A stretch of DNA of 64,000 nucleotides from Anaerolineae bacterium (GCA_022825675.1 JAJDWK010000087.1:1-64000), one strand, 5' to 3'; shown: positions 33,861 through 44,184, numbered from the stretch's first letter. Notes: generated by a model from the letters alone, not told the origin. Translations and numbers: made by a program.

Positions 33861-34048
33861 GGGAGTGTCTAATGTTGTGGATATTCGCGCCAGCCCCCAT
33901 CCCCCGGCCCCTTCCCCCAAAATGAGGGAAGGGGAGATTTACTTTGTTTTGAAGTCCCTCCCTCTTTATGGGAAAATGCGCCATAGAGATGGCGCATGGA
34001 TTTAGGGTGGGGGAAAACGCTGGTGTATCCACGCATTTAGACACTCCC
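33861..34048. mobile_element. MITE-like element with 24-bp terminal inverted repeats
   Basis: GGGAGTGTCTAATGTTGTGG (from 33861) is mirrored by the reverse complement of 34025-34048, reading GGGAGTGTCTAAATGCGTGG; the arms agree at about 20 of 24 positions. Inside are C-rich and G-rich stretches (CCCCCATCCCCCGGCCCC and TTAGGGTGGGGG) and a palindromic GCGCCATagagATGGCGC. There is no coding capacity and no clear target-site duplication. The pattern fits a non-autonomous miniature element or a folded repeat. It occupies most of the spacer 33734-34128. Confidence 0.6.
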
Positions 34049-34128
34049 CGTTCAAGAGCCCGCCTGACATTCCGCCACAGATATTGTATCATTGCGGCAT
34101 CATGCCAGTATTAAGGAAGGAAGGCGCG

Positions 34129-35127
34129 GTGGCTGCGGATGTGGTGATTGTCGGTGCCGGCTTGTCAGGCCTCATGGCGGGGCGGACGCTAAGCGAGCGC
34201 GGATATTCGGTTCTGCTGGTCGATAGCGGGCGGGCAGTCGGCGGGCGGCTGTCGACGCGGCGCGTTGGCGAGCGGGGCTTGGCGGATTTGGGCGCGCAAT
34301 TCTTCACAGTGCGCAGCGCCGCCTTCCATGACTATGTCAATCGCTGGCTGGAGGATGGCTTGGTCTATATCTGGGGGCGGGGCTGGTCGGATGGCAGCAC
34401 CAAACGCAGCCCGCGCGACGGCTATCCGCGTTATGCCGCGCGCGGCGGCATGCAAGCGCTGGCGCAGCGGCTCGCCTCTGGCTTACCTATCCGCCTCGAC
34501 CGGCGGGCGACTTCGCTGCAGCCCGGCGGGAGCGGCTGGCGCTTGCATGCCAGCGAAGGCGAGGCTTTCGCCTGCCGCGGGCTGATTCTGACGCCGCCCG
34601 TGCCGGAGTCGCTCAAACTTTTGACTGCCAGCGCCGTGCAGCTGCAGGAGCAGGATTTCGCCAGTTTGCGCCGCATCCGCTTTGGACCTTGCCTCTGCGG
34701 CATCCACAGCATTGATGGCGCCGTTGACCTGCCAGAACCCGGCGCGCTGCAAAATTTCCTCAGCAATATCTATTGGGTGGGCGACAATCAAGCCAAAGGC
34801 ATCTCGCAGTCCACTATCCTTACCAGCCACGCCAATGCCAAATTTAGCCGCCAGAATTGGGACGCTTCCGAAGCCGATATCATCGCCGCTTTGGAATCGG
34901 CAGTGCGCCCCTACTTGCGGGAAGGCGCGCGCATCACCCAGACGCTGCTCAAAAAATGGCGTTATTCCGTACCTTTGACCACGCACCCGCAAGCCTGCAT
35001 GCAGGCGCAAGCTCTGCCGCCGCTGATTTTTGCTGGCGATGCTTTTGGCGGGCGCGGGCGCGTGGAAGGCGCGTTCCTTTCGGGGCTTGCCGCGGGCGAA
35101 ACCATGGCAAAAGCGCTGGCAGGCTGA
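34129..35127 (+). CDS. FAD/NAD(P)-dependent oxidoreductase, renalase-like
   Basis: A 332-residue flavoprotein. The N-terminal ADVVIVGAGLSGLMAGRTL is a GxGxxG dinucleotide-binding fold, followed by RAVGGRLSTRR, the amine-oxidase family GGR motif, and LADLGAQFF. The C-terminal IFAGDAFGGRGRVEGAFLSG contacts the flavin. Overall layout resembles renalase/amine-oxidase-like oxidoreductases of about 330 residues. Substrate unknown. GTG at 34129 is chosen because AAGGAAGGAAGG lies just upstream; ATG 34102 and TTG 34084 lie before it. Confidence 0.88.
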   Translation: MAADVVIVGAGLSGLMAGRTLSERGYSVLLVDSGRAVGGRLSTRRVGERGLADLGAQFFTVRSAAFHDYVNRWLEDGLVYIWGRGWSDGSTKRSPRDGYPRYAARGGMQALAQRLASGLPIRLDRRATSLQPGGSGWRLHASEGEAFACRGLILTPPVPESLKLLTASAVQLQEQDFASLRRIRFGPCLCGIHSIDGAVDLPEPGALQNFLSNIYWVGDNQAKGISQSTILTSHANAKFSRQNWDASEADIIAALESAVRPYLREGARITQTLLKKWRYSVPLTTHPQACMQAQALPPLIFAGDAFGGRGRVEGAFLSGLAAGETMAKALAG

Positions 35128-35187
35128 TAGGTAGGGCAACTGCATTAAAAAAGACATTCGCCACAACAAGCGGAATCCAACGAAAAG

Positions 35188-35374
35188 TTAACCACCGAGG
35201 ACACCGAGATACACCGAGAAAAGCATGAGAAGCCTCTTTAATGCTTTTCTCGGTGTTCTCATTTTTTCTCTGTGTTCTCGGTGGTATGGGCTGTGTACAA
35301 ACTACCTCGATAAATGAAGTAGCATAGAGCCATTTCAAGAAAAAACTTTGTGCCCTTTGTGTCTTTGTGGTGAA
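35188..35374. repeat. Large imperfect CACCGAG palindrome and variant copy
   Basis: ACCACCGAGGACACCGAGAT... (35191-35226) ends in AAAAGCAT and is mirrored by ATGCTTTTCTCGGTGTTCTC... ending CTCGGTGGT (35241-35285), so about 95 bases can fold into a long hairpin with a 14-base loop. A second degenerate unit, TTTGTGCCCTTTGTGTCTTTGTGGTG, follows at 35347-35372. The spacer 35128-35467 (340 bases) holds no gene I can support. Confidence 0.7.
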
Positions 35375-35467
35375 AAAATATTTGATGCGATTGCCCTGGG
35401 CTGATAGGCGGCGCTGGACAGTAAGGCGATTCCCTGTTATTTTGAAGCCCTTAGATTTCCGGGGGCA

Positions 35468-36628
35468 ATGGCGATGACAGGTCCACAATTTCAACTGTCC
35501 GAAGAACAAGCGATGCTGGTGCGCATGGCGCGTGATTTCGCGGCGGATAAAATCATCCCCGTCGCCGCCGAATACGACGAACAGTCGAAATTCCCCGGCG
35601 ACATCTTTGAACAAGCGCGCCAGCTTGGCATCGTCAACATGCTCATCCCAGAGGAATATGGCGGGGTCGGCGCCAGTTGTTTTGAAGAGGCGCTGGTATC
35701 GGAAGAGCTGGGATATGGCTGCACCGGCATCAGCACCAGCCTGGGCGTGAATTCGCTGGCGGCGCTGCCCATCTTGCTCGCCGGCAGCGAGGCGCAAAAA
35801 GCCTATTGGCTGGGCGAGCGCGTGGGCGATATGGGCAACATCTGCGCCTATGGCGTTACCGAAGCCAACGCCGGCTCCAATGTCGCTGGCATTGAGACGC
35901 GGGCGGACAAAAATGGCGCCGCTTATACGCTCAATGGCAGCAAAACTTTCATCACCAACGCCAGCCACGCCCATTTCTATACCATCTTCGCCAAGACCGA
36001 CCCTGGCGCCGGGCACCGCGGCATGACCTGCTTCATCGTCGACCGTGACTCCCCCGGCTTGAGCGTGGGCAAAAAATTTGACAAGCTGGGGCAGCGCGCC
36101 TCGGACACTGCCGAAATCGTCTTTGAAAATGTAGAAGTGCCGGCCGAAAATGTCGTCGGCAAGCCGGGGCAGGGATTTTATATCGCGATGCAAGTCTTCG
36201 ACCACAGCCGTCCGGGCGTTGCCGCCGCCGCTTGCGGCTTGCAGCGCCGCGCTCTCGACGAATGCGTACAATACGCCGCCGAGCGCGAAGCCTTCGGCAA
36301 AGCCATCTACCAGCACCAGGCGGTCGGGCACAAAATCGCCGAAATGGCGATTCACTACGAAGCCTCCCGCTTGCTGACCTGGCAAGCGGCTTGGCAAGTG
36401 GATGCCGGCATCTTCAACCCGCGTACGCCCGCCTACGCCAAAGCCTTCGCCGCTGATATGGCGACCAAGACGGCGGTTGACGCGGTGCAAGTCTTCGGCG
36501 GCTACGGTTTTATGAAAGAGTACCCGGTGGAAAAATTGCTGCGCGATGTCAAAATCTTCCAGATTTATGAAGGCACCAGCGAGATCCAGCGCAATATCAT
36601 CGTGCGCGAGTTGTTCCAAAGCCGCTGA
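35468..36628 (+). CDS. Acyl-CoA dehydrogenase
   Basis: FAD enzyme of 386 residues for the first step of fatty-acid or branched-chain acyl-CoA oxidation; passes electrons to ETF. Typical family segments: FQLSEEQAMLVRMARDFA, ICAYGVTEANAGSNVAG (signature 1), GSKTFITNASHA, QVFGGYGFMKEYPVEKLLRD (signature 2 region) and IYEGTSEIQRNII, where the Glu of YEGTSEIQ is the usual catalytic base. No ETF or thiolase gene is adjacent. ATG 35474 (third residue) is equally plausible given GGGGG at 35461-35465. It precedes the str-operon promoter. Confidence 0.95.
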   Translation: MAMTGPQFQLSEEQAMLVRMARDFAADKIIPVAAEYDEQSKFPGDIFEQARQLGIVNMLIPEEYGGVGASCFEEALVSEELGYGCTGISTSLGVNSLAALPILLAGSEAQKAYWLGERVGDMGNICAYGVTEANAGSNVAGIETRADKNGAAYTLNGSKTFITNASHAHFYTIFAKTDPGAGHRGMTCFIVDRDSPGLSVGKKFDKLGQRASDTAEIVFENVEVPAENVVGKPGQGFYIAMQVFDHSRPGVAAAACGLQRRALDECVQYAAEREAFGKAIYQHQAVGHKIAEMAIHYEASRLLTWQAAWQVDAGIFNPRTPAYAKAFAADMATKTAVDAVQVFGGYGFMKEYPVEKLLRDVKIFQIYEGTSEIQRNIIVRELFQSR

Positions 36629-36681
36629 GGGCAGCGCAAGAGCGGCAAATACTGGATTTGCCCGCAACTCAAAAAAGCGCC

Positions 36682-36710
36682 TTGACAAGCCTATCCGCCC
36701 CTGCTAGCAT
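36682..36710 (+). promoter_or_regulatory. Promoter of the rpsL (str) operon
   Basis: TTGACA (36682-36687), a 17-base spacer and TAGCAT (36705-36710) preceded by TGC form a near-consensus sigma-70-type promoter. Start predicted near 36717, giving a leader of about 190 bases before rpsL. The leader contains CCTCTTcAAGAGG and CGAG-N8-CTCG hairpins, and GGAG before the ATG, but no clear terminator. Confidence 0.85.
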
Positions 36711-36909
36711 TCGCCATCGCGCTGACAGGAGCGCACTCAGAACAGCGAGTAACCTCTTCAAGAGGCGCTGCTGGCTGAATTGAGACGATATGGCGAAAGC
36801 GCGTCACCGAGTTGAGGCGGCTCGCCATCAAGCAAGGAAAATGGGCGTATGTTTGCGCCTGTTTGCATGTCAAAATGGGGCATGCCCGAATAGAAAAACG
36901 GAGTTTACA

Positions 36910-37326
<417 letters not shown>

Positions 37327-37343
37327 GCGAGGGAGGATAGACC

Positions 37344-37811
37344 ATGCCAAGAAGAAACCGTCCGCCCAAGCGCATCCCGCTGCCCGATGTCAAATATGGC
37401 AATCTGCATGTGTCGATGTTCATCAACCGCATGATGCGCGGCGGCAAGAAAAGCACCGCGACCCGCATCATGTATAAGGCTTTGGATTCTATGGGCGAGC
37501 GCGCCAAAAAAGACCCGATCGAGGTCTTTGAAATCGCCATCCGCAATGTTACGCCATCGGTGGAGGTCAAGCCCAAGCGCGTCGGCGGCTCGACTTATCA
37601 GGTGCCGATTGATGTCAGCCACGAGCGCGGCATTACTTTGGCGATGCGCTGGCTGATACAATTCGCGCGCGCGCGCAGCGGCCGCAGCATGGCGGAGAAA
37701 TTGACCAACGAGCTGCTGGACGCCTATAACAGCCAAGGCAGCGCCATCCGCCGCAAAGACGAAACCCACCGCATGGCAGAGGCGAACCGCGCCTTCTCGC
37801 ATTTTCGCTAG
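37344..37811 (+). CDS. rpsG: 30S ribosomal protein S7
   Basis: Primary 16S rRNA-binding protein of the small-subunit head, 155 residues. It begins PRRNRPPKR and contains KYGNLHVSMFINRMMRGGKK, RVGGSTYQVPIDV and ALRWLI-like AMRWLIQFARARS, with the usual C-terminal KDETHRMAEANRAFSHFR. It follows rpsL by 17 bases and precedes fusA by 41; GGGAGG is its ribosome site. Confidence 0.98.
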   Translation: MPRRNRPPKRIPLPDVKYGNLHVSMFINRMMRGGKKSTATRIMYKALDSMGERAKKDPIEVFEIAIRNVTPSVEVKPKRVGGSTYQVPIDVSHERGITLAMRWLIQFARARSGRSMAEKLTNELLDAYNSQGSAIRRKDETHRMAEANRAFSHFR

Positions 37812-37852
37812 GACTTAATTAGGGAATCCCGCGCTCGGGAACAGGCTGGACA

Positions 37853-39949
37853 ATGCTACAGGATATTGGCTTCAAACTCGATAAAGTGCGCAACATCGGC
37901 ATCATCGCGCATATAGACGCCGGCAAGACCACCGTCACCGAGCGCGTGCTTTATTACACCGGCATGGTGCACAAAATCGGCGAGACGCACGAAGGCTCCG
38001 CCACCACCGATTATATGGAGCAGGAGCGGGAGCGCGGCATCACCATCACTTCCGCCGCCGTCACCGCCAGCTGGGACGAGCACCAGATTAACATCATTGA
38101 TACGCCAGGCCATGTCGATTTTACTGCCGAGGTGCAGCGCAGCCTGCGCGTACTGGATGGCGGCATCACGGTCTTTGACAGCGTCGCCGGGGTCGAGCCG
38201 CAGTCGGAAACAGTCTGGCGGCAGGCGTCCGACTACAATGTGCCCCGCCTGTGTTTCATCAACAAGATGGACCGTACCGGCGCGGATTTTGACCGCTGCG
38301 TCGACATGATAGAAGACCGCCTGCATGCCAATCCCGTGATAATCCAGGTGCCGTATGGCAGCGGCGAAAGCTTTGAAGGCATCATCGACCTGCTCAAAAT
38401 GGAGCTGATTACCTACGGCAACGACGAAGGCACGGACATCAACTATCACGACATCCCGGTCAGCCACCTGGAAATGGCGGAGACCCGCCGCGAAGAGATG
38501 ATCGAGAAGATTGTCGAGCAAGACGAATATCTCACGGTGAAATTCCTTGAAGAAGAGCCGATAAGCGATGAGGAGCTTATTGCCGCGCTGCGCATCGGCA
38601 CGATTGAAGGCAAATTGCACCCGGTGATGTGTGGTGCCGCCTTGAAGAACAAAGGCGTGCAGGCGCTGCTGAATATGGTGGTGGCGCTGTTGCCGTCGCC
38701 GCTGGATATCCCGCCAGTTAAGGGCTTGCGGCCAAAAGATGGCGCGGAACTCCTGCGCAGCCCGAAAGATGAAGAACCGCTGGCGGCGCTTGTCTTTAAA
38801 ATTGTCTCCGACCAATACGGGCGGCTGGCTTTCACGCGGGTCTATTCAGGTGTGCTGCAGGCGGGCACAACCGTTATCAATACCGCCAGCGGCAAACGCG
38901 AGCGCATCGGGCGGATTGTGCGCATGTTTGCTGACAGGCGCGAGGATATAAAGGAAGTGCGCGCTGGCGATATCGCCGCCGTTATCGGCATGAAAGAGAC
39001 TTCCACCGGCGATACTTTGAGCGCGCCCAACAGCCAGATTTTGCTGGAAAATATCAGCTTCCCGGCGCCAGTGGTGCAAGTCGCCATTGAACCCAATACC
39101 AAAGCTGATCAAGACCGGATGGGTTTTGGGCTGCGCCGCCTGGCGGAAGAAGACCCGACCTTCGCGATAGAGGTCGATGACCAGTTGGGGCAAACCAAAA
39201 TCAAAGGCATGGGCGAGCTGCACTTGGAAGTGCTTGTCGACCGCCTGATGCGGGAATATGGTGTGGAAGCGCGTGTGGGGCGCCCCCGCGTCGCCTACCG
39301 CGAGACCATCACCCGCATGGTGGAAATCGATACTACCTTCAAGCGCCAGACCGGTGGCGCGGGGCAATATGCCCGCTGCAAGATCCGCTTTGAGCCGATG
39401 ACGGCGGAAGAGCGGGCAGAAGCCGAGGGCGAGCTGCTCTTTGTTGACGCCATCCGCGGCGGCGCGGTTCCCAAGGAATATGTGCCCGCTATCAGGAAAG
39501 GCGTTACCCAGGCGATGCAAGGCGGCGTCATCGCGGGCTACCCCGTGGTTGGCATCAAAGCCAGTTTGATTGATGGCGCGTTTCATGAGGTGGATTCCAG
39601 CGAAATCGCCTTTACCACGGCGGGCTCGCTCTGTTTCAAAGAGGGTGTGCGCAAAGGCGGCGCTGTCATCCTGGAGCCGTCGATGAAGGTGGAAGTGGTA
39701 ACGCCCGATGCCTACACCGGCGCGGTCACTGGCGATATTTCCGCCCGCCGCGGCACTATCCGCGATATGGGACCGCACAGCGAAGCCGTCTCGTCAATTA
39801 ACGCTTCGGTGCCGCTGGGCGAGATGTTTGGTTATGCCAACGACCTGCGCAACCGCACGCAGGGCAGGGGCAGCTTCAGCATGGAGTTTGATACCTATAC
39901 AATCGCGCCGCAATCCATCGCCGAAGAGGTGATAGCCGGCTCGCGTTAA
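37853..39949 (+). CDS. fusA: Elongation factor G
   Basis: Translocation GTPase of 698 residues with the usual five domains. G1 is AHIDAGKTT, switch [19 protein letters not shown]3 DTPGHVDF, G4 NKMD; domain IV carries the loop [12 protein letters not shown] that enters the decoding centre. The residue after the G1 region and the active-site His in DTPGHVDF are standard. Third gene of the str operon, 93 bases before tuf. Single-copy status cannot be judged from this window. Confidence 0.98.
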   Translation: MLQDIGFKLDKVRNIGIIAHIDAGKTTVTERVLYYTGMVHKIGETHEGSATTDYMEQERERGITITSAAVTASWDEHQINIIDTPGHVDFTAEVQRSLRVLDGGITVFDSVAGVEPQSETVWRQASDYNVPRLCFINKMDRTGADFDRCVDMIEDRLHANPVIIQVPYGSGESFEGIIDLLKMELITYGNDEGTDINYHDIPVSHLEMAETRREEMIEKIVEQDEYLTVKFLEEEPISDEELIAALRIGTIEGKLHPVMCGAALKNKGVQALLNMVVALLPSPLDIPPVKGLRPKDGAELLRSPKDEEPLAALVFKIVSDQYGRLAFTRVYSGVLQAGTTVINTASGKRERIGRIVRMFADRREDIKEVRAGDIAAVIGMKETSTGDTLSAPNSQILLENISFPAPVVQVAIEPNTKADQDRMGFGLRRLAEEDPTFAIEVDDQLGQTKIKGMGELHLEVLVDRLMREYGVEARVGRPRVAYRETITRMVEIDTTFKRQTGGAGQYARCKIRFEPMTAEERAEAEGELLFVDAIRGGAVPKEYVPAIRKGVTQAMQGGVIAGYPVVGIKASLIDGAFHEVDSSEIAFTTAGSLCFKEGVRKGGAVILEPSMKVEVVTPDAYTGAVTGDISARRGTIRDMGPHSEAVSSINASVPLGEMFGYANDLRNRTQGRGSFSMEFDTYTIAPQSIAEEVIAGSR

Positions 39950-40042
39950 TCGCGTAATGGAAGAGGGCTGGGACCTCCGGCCCGTGAGTTTGGTTGGCAA
40001 GTTCAATTTCTGTATTCAGGAGTGCACAAGAGGGACTGGCAG

Positions 40043-41242
40043 ATGTCAAAAGGCAAATTCGAACGCAGCAAACCGCATGTCAATATCGGAACGATTGGTC
40101 ATGTCGACCACGGCAAGACAACCTTAACCGCCGCCATCACAAAAGTGCTGGCGCTGCGGGGGCAGGCGCAAGAGCAAGAATATGGCGATATCGATAACGC
40201 GCCGGAAGAGCGCGCGCGCGGCATCACCATCAACATCAGGCATGTCGAATATGAAACCGACAACCGCCACTACGCCCATGTCGATTGCCCGGGCCACCGC
40301 GACTATATCAAAAACATGATTACCGGCGCGGCGCAGATGGACGGCGCGATTCTGGTCGTCAGCGCGCCCGACGGACCTATGCCGCAAACGCGCGAGCATG
40401 TCTTGCTTGCGAAGCAGGTCGAGGTGCCGGCGATGGTCGTCTACCTCAACAAGACCGACCAGATGGACGATGAAGAGTTGATTGAACTGGTTGAGATGGA
40501 GCTCGCCGAATTGCTGGAGGGCTACGAATTCGACCCCGATACGCCGATCATCAAAGGCTCGGCGCTGGCGGCGCAGGAGAGCGAAAGCAGCGACCCCGGC
40601 GCGCCGGAGTACGCCTCAATCATCGAATTGATGGACGCCGTTGACGAGTGGATCCCCACCCCGATGCGCGATGTCGACAAACCGTTCATGATGGCGATTG
40701 AAGATGTCTTCTCTATCAAGGGGCGCGGCACAGTGGTAACCGGCAGCGTCGCCCGCGGCACATTGCTCAAAGGCAGCGAGGTTGATATCGTTGGCTTGCG
40801 CGATGAAATCGAGAAGACGGTCGTCACCGGCATTGAAATGTTCAACAAGGAACTGGACCAGGCGCAGGCTGGCGACAACGCCGGCATCCTGCTGCGTGGC
40901 GTGGGGCGCGATGAAGTCCAGCGCGGCATGGTTATCGCCGCTGTCGGTTCAATCACCCCGCACAAGAAATTCATGTGCGAGGTCTATGTCCTGCGGCGCG
41001 ACGAAGGCGGACGGCATAAAGCCTTCTTCACCGGCTACCGCCCGCAATTCTACATCCGCACGATGGATGTTACTGGCACCGTCAACTTGCCTGAGGGCGT
41101 GGAGATGGTCATGCCTGGCGATAATGTCAACCTCAATGTCGAGTTGATTACGCCAGTCGCCCTGGAACGCGGTTCGTCCTTTGCGATTCGCGAAGGCGGC
41201 TTGACCGTTGGCGCGGGCCGCATCACCGAGATTCTTGAGTAG
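40043..41242 (+). CDS. tuf: Elongation factor Tu
   Basis: GTPase delivering aminoacyl-tRNA to the ribosome, 399 residues. G1 is GHVDHGKTT, switch [15 protein letters not shown]3 DCPGHRDY, G4 NKTD; domain III ends [19 protein letters not shown]. In G3 the residue after the catalytic His is Arg, where bacterial EF-Tu usually has Ala (DCPGHADY); Arg at this place is normal in archaeal and eukaryotic EF-1A. NKTD replaces the more usual NKxD with Thr, which is still within the motif. ATG 40043 ([12 protein letters not shown]) is chosen, with AGAGGG upstream. Confidence 0.98.
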   Translation: MSKGKFERSKPHVNIGTIGHVDHGKTTLTAAITKVLALRGQAQEQEYGDIDNAPEERARGITINIRHVEYETDNRHYAHVDCPGHRDYIKNMITGAAQMDGAILVVSAPDGPMPQTREHVLLAKQVEVPAMVVYLNKTDQMDDEELIELVEMELAELLEGYEFDPDTPIIKGSALAAQESESSDPGAPEYASIIELMDAVDEWIPTPMRDVDKPFMMAIEDVFSIKGRGTVVTGSVARGTLLKGSEVDIVGLRDEIEKTVVTGIEMFNKELDQAQAGDNAGILLRGVGRDEVQRGMVIAAVGSITPHKKFMCEVYVLRRDEGGRHKAFFTGYRPQFYIRTMDVTGTVNLPEGVEMVMPGDNVNLNVELITPVALERGSSFAIREGGLTVGAGRITEILE

Positions 41243-41263
41243 CTCCCACAGGGGCGCAGAGCC

Positions 41264-41292
41264 AGAGCCGGGTCAAATGCCCGGCTCTTCTT
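41264..41292 (+). terminator. Terminator-like hairpin between tuf and rpsJ
   Basis: AGAGCCGGG (41264-41272) and CCCGGCTCT (41280-41288) form a perfect 9-bp stem with a 7-base loop, followed by TCTTAA. The T-tract is weak, so it may terminate only part of the transcripts and lower S10-operon expression relative to tuf. Confidence 0.65.
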
Positions 41293-41333
41293 AACCCAGC
41301 CGCTGCGCCGCTTAGGCGGATAAAGGAACCTGC

Positions 41334-41642
41334 ATGGCAAAGAACAAGATTCGTATCCGACTCAAGGCTTATGATCATCGTGTGCTGGATCAATCGGCGC
41401 AGCGCATCGTCGATACGGCGGAGCGCACGGGCTCGCGCGTGGTTGGTCCCGTGCCCTTGCCCACGCGCATTGAGCGCTTCACCGTGCGCCGCTCCCCCTT
41501 CATCGATAAAGATTCGCAAGAGCATTTTGAAGTGCGCACACACAAGCGCTTGATTGATGTTATGGAGCCGGACAGCAAGACGATTGATACATTGATGCGG
41601 CTCAATTTGCCGGCTGGCGTCGATATCGAAATTAAGATTTAA
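41334..41642 (+). CDS. rpsJ: 30S ribosomal protein S10
   Basis: Small-subunit head protein of 102 residues, also the NusB partner in antitermination. It reads [21 protein letters not shown] with the conserved [16 protein letters not shown] and [13 protein letters not shown] segments. It opens the S10 cluster, 91 bases after tuf and beyond the hairpin at 41264. AAAGGA is the ribosome site. Confidence 0.97.
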   Translation: MAKNKIRIRLKAYDHRVLDQSAQRIVDTAERTGSRVVGPVPLPTRIERFTVRRSPFIDKDSQEHFEVRTHKRLIDVMEPDSKTIDTLMRLNLPAGVDIEIKI

Positions 41643-41736
41643 AGGCGCGCACGCGCGCATCACGCGGTGGTCAAAGGCGGCGGCTGAGCGCTAGCGCGCG
41701 GCGGCAATCGCCCAAAAGCCCCAGTGGAGGCTAGCA

Positions 41737-42375
41737 ATGAAGGGCATGATTGGCAAAAAAGTGGGTATGACCCAGTACTTTGAAGAAAACGGTACGGTCG
41801 TACCGGTCACTGTCATCGAGGCTGGTCCCTGCTATGTCACCCAAATTCGCAATCAGGGGCGGGACGGCTATGTCTCGGTTCAATTGGGTTTCGGCGAGAC
41901 CAAACCCAAGAACTTGACCAAGGGACAGCTGGGGCATTTGCAGAAGTTGGACCTGCCCGCCTTGCGGCATCTGCGTGAGTTCCGCCTGCCCGCCGCGGCT
42001 GATATATCAGTCGAAGAGGGGCAAGAGATTACAGTAGATGTGTTCGAGCGCGGTGAGCTGGTCGATGTTACTGGCACCAGCAAGGGGCGCGGTTTCGCCG
42101 GCACCATCAAGCGGCATGGCTTCGCGCGCGGTCCCAAAACGCATGGGCAATCCGACCGCATGCGCTCGCCAGGGTCCATCGGCATGTGCGCCACGCCCGG
42201 CAGAACGCTCAAGGGCAAAAAGATGTCGGGGCGCATGGGCAACGACCGCGTTACTGTACAGAATCTGTCGCTGGTTGTCGTTGATGCCGAGAAGAACTTG
42301 CTGGCGGTGAAGGGCTCTGTGCCTGGCGCCAGAGGCAGCATTGTTATCATCAAGCCCGCGGTCAAGCGCGCTTGA
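41737..42375 (+). CDS. rplC: 50S ribosomal protein L3
   Basis: Early-assembly large-subunit protein of 212 residues, reaching the peptidyl-transferase centre. It begins [20 protein letters not shown] and has the long loop segment [21 protein letters not shown] with the Gln that is methylated in other bacteria, and [22 protein letters not shown]. The 94-base spacer after rpsJ contains GC-rich inverted repeats (GCGCGCACGCGCGC) with no coding capacity. Confidence 0.98.
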   Translation: MKGMIGKKVGMTQYFEENGTVVPVTVIEAGPCYVTQIRNQGRDGYVSVQLGFGETKPKNLTKGQLGHLQKLDLPALRHLREFRLPAAADISVEEGQEITVDVFERGELVDVTGTSKGRGFAGTIKRHGFARGPKTHGQSDRMRSPGSIGMCATPGRTLKGKKMSGRMGNDRVTVQNLSLVVVDAEKNLLAVKGSVPGARGSIVIIKPAVKRA

Positions 42376-42404
42376 GCCATCGCGATTAGGAGGAGGGTTT
42401 CGCC

Positions 42405-43034
42405 ATGCAGTTTCCAGTGATGAACAGCGCCGGGCAAGAAGTGTCCCAGGTCGAGCTGCCGGCGGATGTTTTTCAGGCGAAAATCAATGTGGGTTTGATG
42501 CACCAGGCGTTCGTCCGCCAGCGCGCCAATGCCCGCCAAGGCACGCGCAACACCCTGTCTCGGGGCGAAGTCCGCGCGAGCGGGGCGAAGATTTACCGCC
42601 AAAAAGGCACCGGACGAGCGCGTCACGGCGCTGCCAGCGCCCCGATATTTGTGGGCGGCGGGCTGGCTTTTGGTCCCAAGCCGCGTGATTTCAGCAAGAA
42701 GATGCCAAAGAAAATGCGCAAGGGTGCCATCCGCTCCGCTTTAAGCGCGCTGGTGCGGGATGATCAGTTGGTGCTTGTCGACAAAATCGACGCTGCCCAG
42801 CCCAAAACCAAAGCCGCCCGCGCTTTGATTGAAGCGCTGGTCGGCGAGCAGTCGGCGCTTATTGTGGTTACGGCGGAGCAGCAGGCGCTGCGGAAAAGCG
42901 TCAACAACCTCAGCAACGCGCACACGCTGCTGGTCAACAATCTTAATGTGCGCGACCTTTTGAACTATGACAAGGTTATCTTGCCCTTGGCGGCGTTAGA
43001 TGTGGTAACCAGCATTTGGGGCAAGGGAGGCTGA
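42405..43034 (+). CDS. rplD: 50S ribosomal protein L4
   Basis: Large-subunit protein of 209 residues lining the peptide exit tunnel; regulates its own operon in E. coli. The tunnel loop holds GEVRASGAKIYRQKGTGRARHG, followed by PIFVGGGLAFGPKPRDF, both typical. It starts after an AGGAGGAGG ribosome site and ends one base before rplW. Confidence 0.98.
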   Translation: MQFPVMNSAGQEVSQVELPADVFQAKINVGLMHQAFVRQRANARQGTRNTLSRGEVRASGAKIYRQKGTGRARHGAASAPIFVGGGLAFGPKPRDFSKKMPKKMRKGAIRSALSALVRDDQLVLVDKIDAAQPKTKAARALIEALVGEQSALIVVTAEQQALRKSVNNLSNAHTLLVNNLNVRDLLNYDKVILPLAALDVVTSIWGKGG

Positions 43035-43035
43035 T

Positions 43036-43338
43036 ATGCCAGCGCTGCATTTGTACGATGTGATTCGCCGCCCGGTCATCACCGAGAAATCGACCGAAAT
43101 GGTGGAACTGCAAAACAAATATGTCTTTGAGGTGGCGCGGCAGGCGAACAAAATCCAGGTCAAGGAAGCGGTGGAAGAAATCTTTGAGCTGGAGGGTAAG
43201 GTGGTCAAGGTGAACACCATGGTCATGCCAGCCAAGCGCGGGCGCCGCGGGCGTCACTGGTATATCCGCTCGCGCCAATGGAAGAAAGCAGTCGTCACGC
43301 TGGAAGAAGGCGTGTCGATTGAGCTTTTTAACATCTAG
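43036..43338 (+). CDS. rplW: 50S ribosomal protein L23
   Basis: Large-subunit protein of 100 residues at the exit of the peptide tunnel, the docking site for trigger factor and SRP. It begins LYDVIRRPVITEKSTEM and has FEVARQANKIQVKEAVEEIF and VVKVNTMVMPAKRGRRGRH. One base after rplD and 12 before rplB. Confidence 0.97.
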   Translation: MPALHLYDVIRRPVITEKSTEMVELQNKYVFEVARQANKIQVKEAVEEIFELEGKVVKVNTMVMPAKRGRRGRHWYIRSRQWKKAVVTLEEGVSIELFNI

Positions 43339-43350
43339 GGAGCTAGTCCG

Positions 43351-44184
43351 ATGCCGATAAAGGTATACAAGCCGACATCGCCCGGTCGCCGTGATATGAC
43401 CGGCTATACATTTGAAGAAATCACCAAAAAGAAGCCTGAGCGCTCGCTCACCCGCGCCATGCGCAAACGGGGCGGCCGCAACAACACCGGTCGCATCACG
43501 GTGCGGCATCGCGGCGGCGGGCATAAGCGGCGCTATCGGCTGATTGACTTCAAACGCACTAAAGAAGATTGCCGCGCCGAAGTTATCGCCATTGAATACG
43601 ACCCGAATCGCTCGGCGCGCATCGCCTTGCTGCGATACGAAGATGGCGAGAAGAGCTACATCATCGCGCCGATGGGCGTACAAGTGGGCGATACTATCGG
43701 CAATGGCGCGATGAGCGCCTTGCGACCGGGCAATTGCCGCGCGCTCAAAGATATGCCCTTGGGCACGGTGGTGCATAATATCGAGATGCGCCCGGGCAAA
43801 GGCGGGCAAATCGCCCGCTCGGCGGGCACATCCGCGCAAATCCTGGCTTCCGAAGGCAAATACATCACATTGCGCCTGCCCAGCGGCGAGATGCGCATGA
43901 TACTTGCGACCTGCCGGGCGACTATCGGGCAGGTCGGCAATGCCGAGCATGGCAATGTCAAATTGGGCAAAGCGGGGCGGCGGCGCTGGCTCGGCTGGCG
44001 TCCGACTGTGCGCGGGTCGGCGATGGACCCCGCCAGCCATCCGCATGGCGGCGGCGAGGGCAAAACCGGCATCGGCATGGCGGCGCCCAAGACGCCCTGG
44101 GGCAAAAAAGCGCTGGGCGTGCGTACGCGGCGCAACAAACGCACCAGCAGATTTATCGTTCGCCGCCGTGGCAAACGCCGTTAA
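43351..44184 (+). CDS. rplB: 50S ribosomal protein L2
   Basis: Large-subunit protein of 277 residues needed for subunit joining and peptidyl transfer. The C-terminal core holds [22 protein letters not shown], in which the conserved His and GGGEG loop sit; the usual VRGVAMNPVDHP is here [12 protein letters not shown], a small variation. [16 protein letters not shown] is present in the N-terminal OB domain. Confidence 0.98.
   Translation: MPIKVYKPTSPGRRDMTGYTFEEITKKKPERSLTRAMRKRGGRNNTGRITVRHRGGGHKRRYRLIDFKRTKEDCRAEVIAIEYDPNRSARIALLRYEDGEKSYIIAPMGVQVGDTIGNGAMSALRPGNCRALKDMPLGTVVHNIEMRPGKGGQIARSAGTSAQILASEGKYITLRLPSGEMRMILATCRATIGQVGNAEHGNVKLGKAGRRRWLGWRPTVRGSAMDPASHPHGGGEGKTGIGMAAPKTPWGKKALGVRTRRNKRTSRFIVRRRGKRR

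Noticed and set aside
34949..36688. Minus-strand open frame of 579 codons opposite acyl-CoA dehydrogenase
   Set aside because: It runs antisense through a clear acyl-CoA dehydrogenase and through a folded repeat, has no family-like motifs, and long antisense frames are common in this GC-rich sequence.
41643..41736. Possible regulatory RNA between rpsJ and rplC
   Set aside because: Several GCGC inverted repeats are present but they are simple alternating GC strings without a consistent nested structure.
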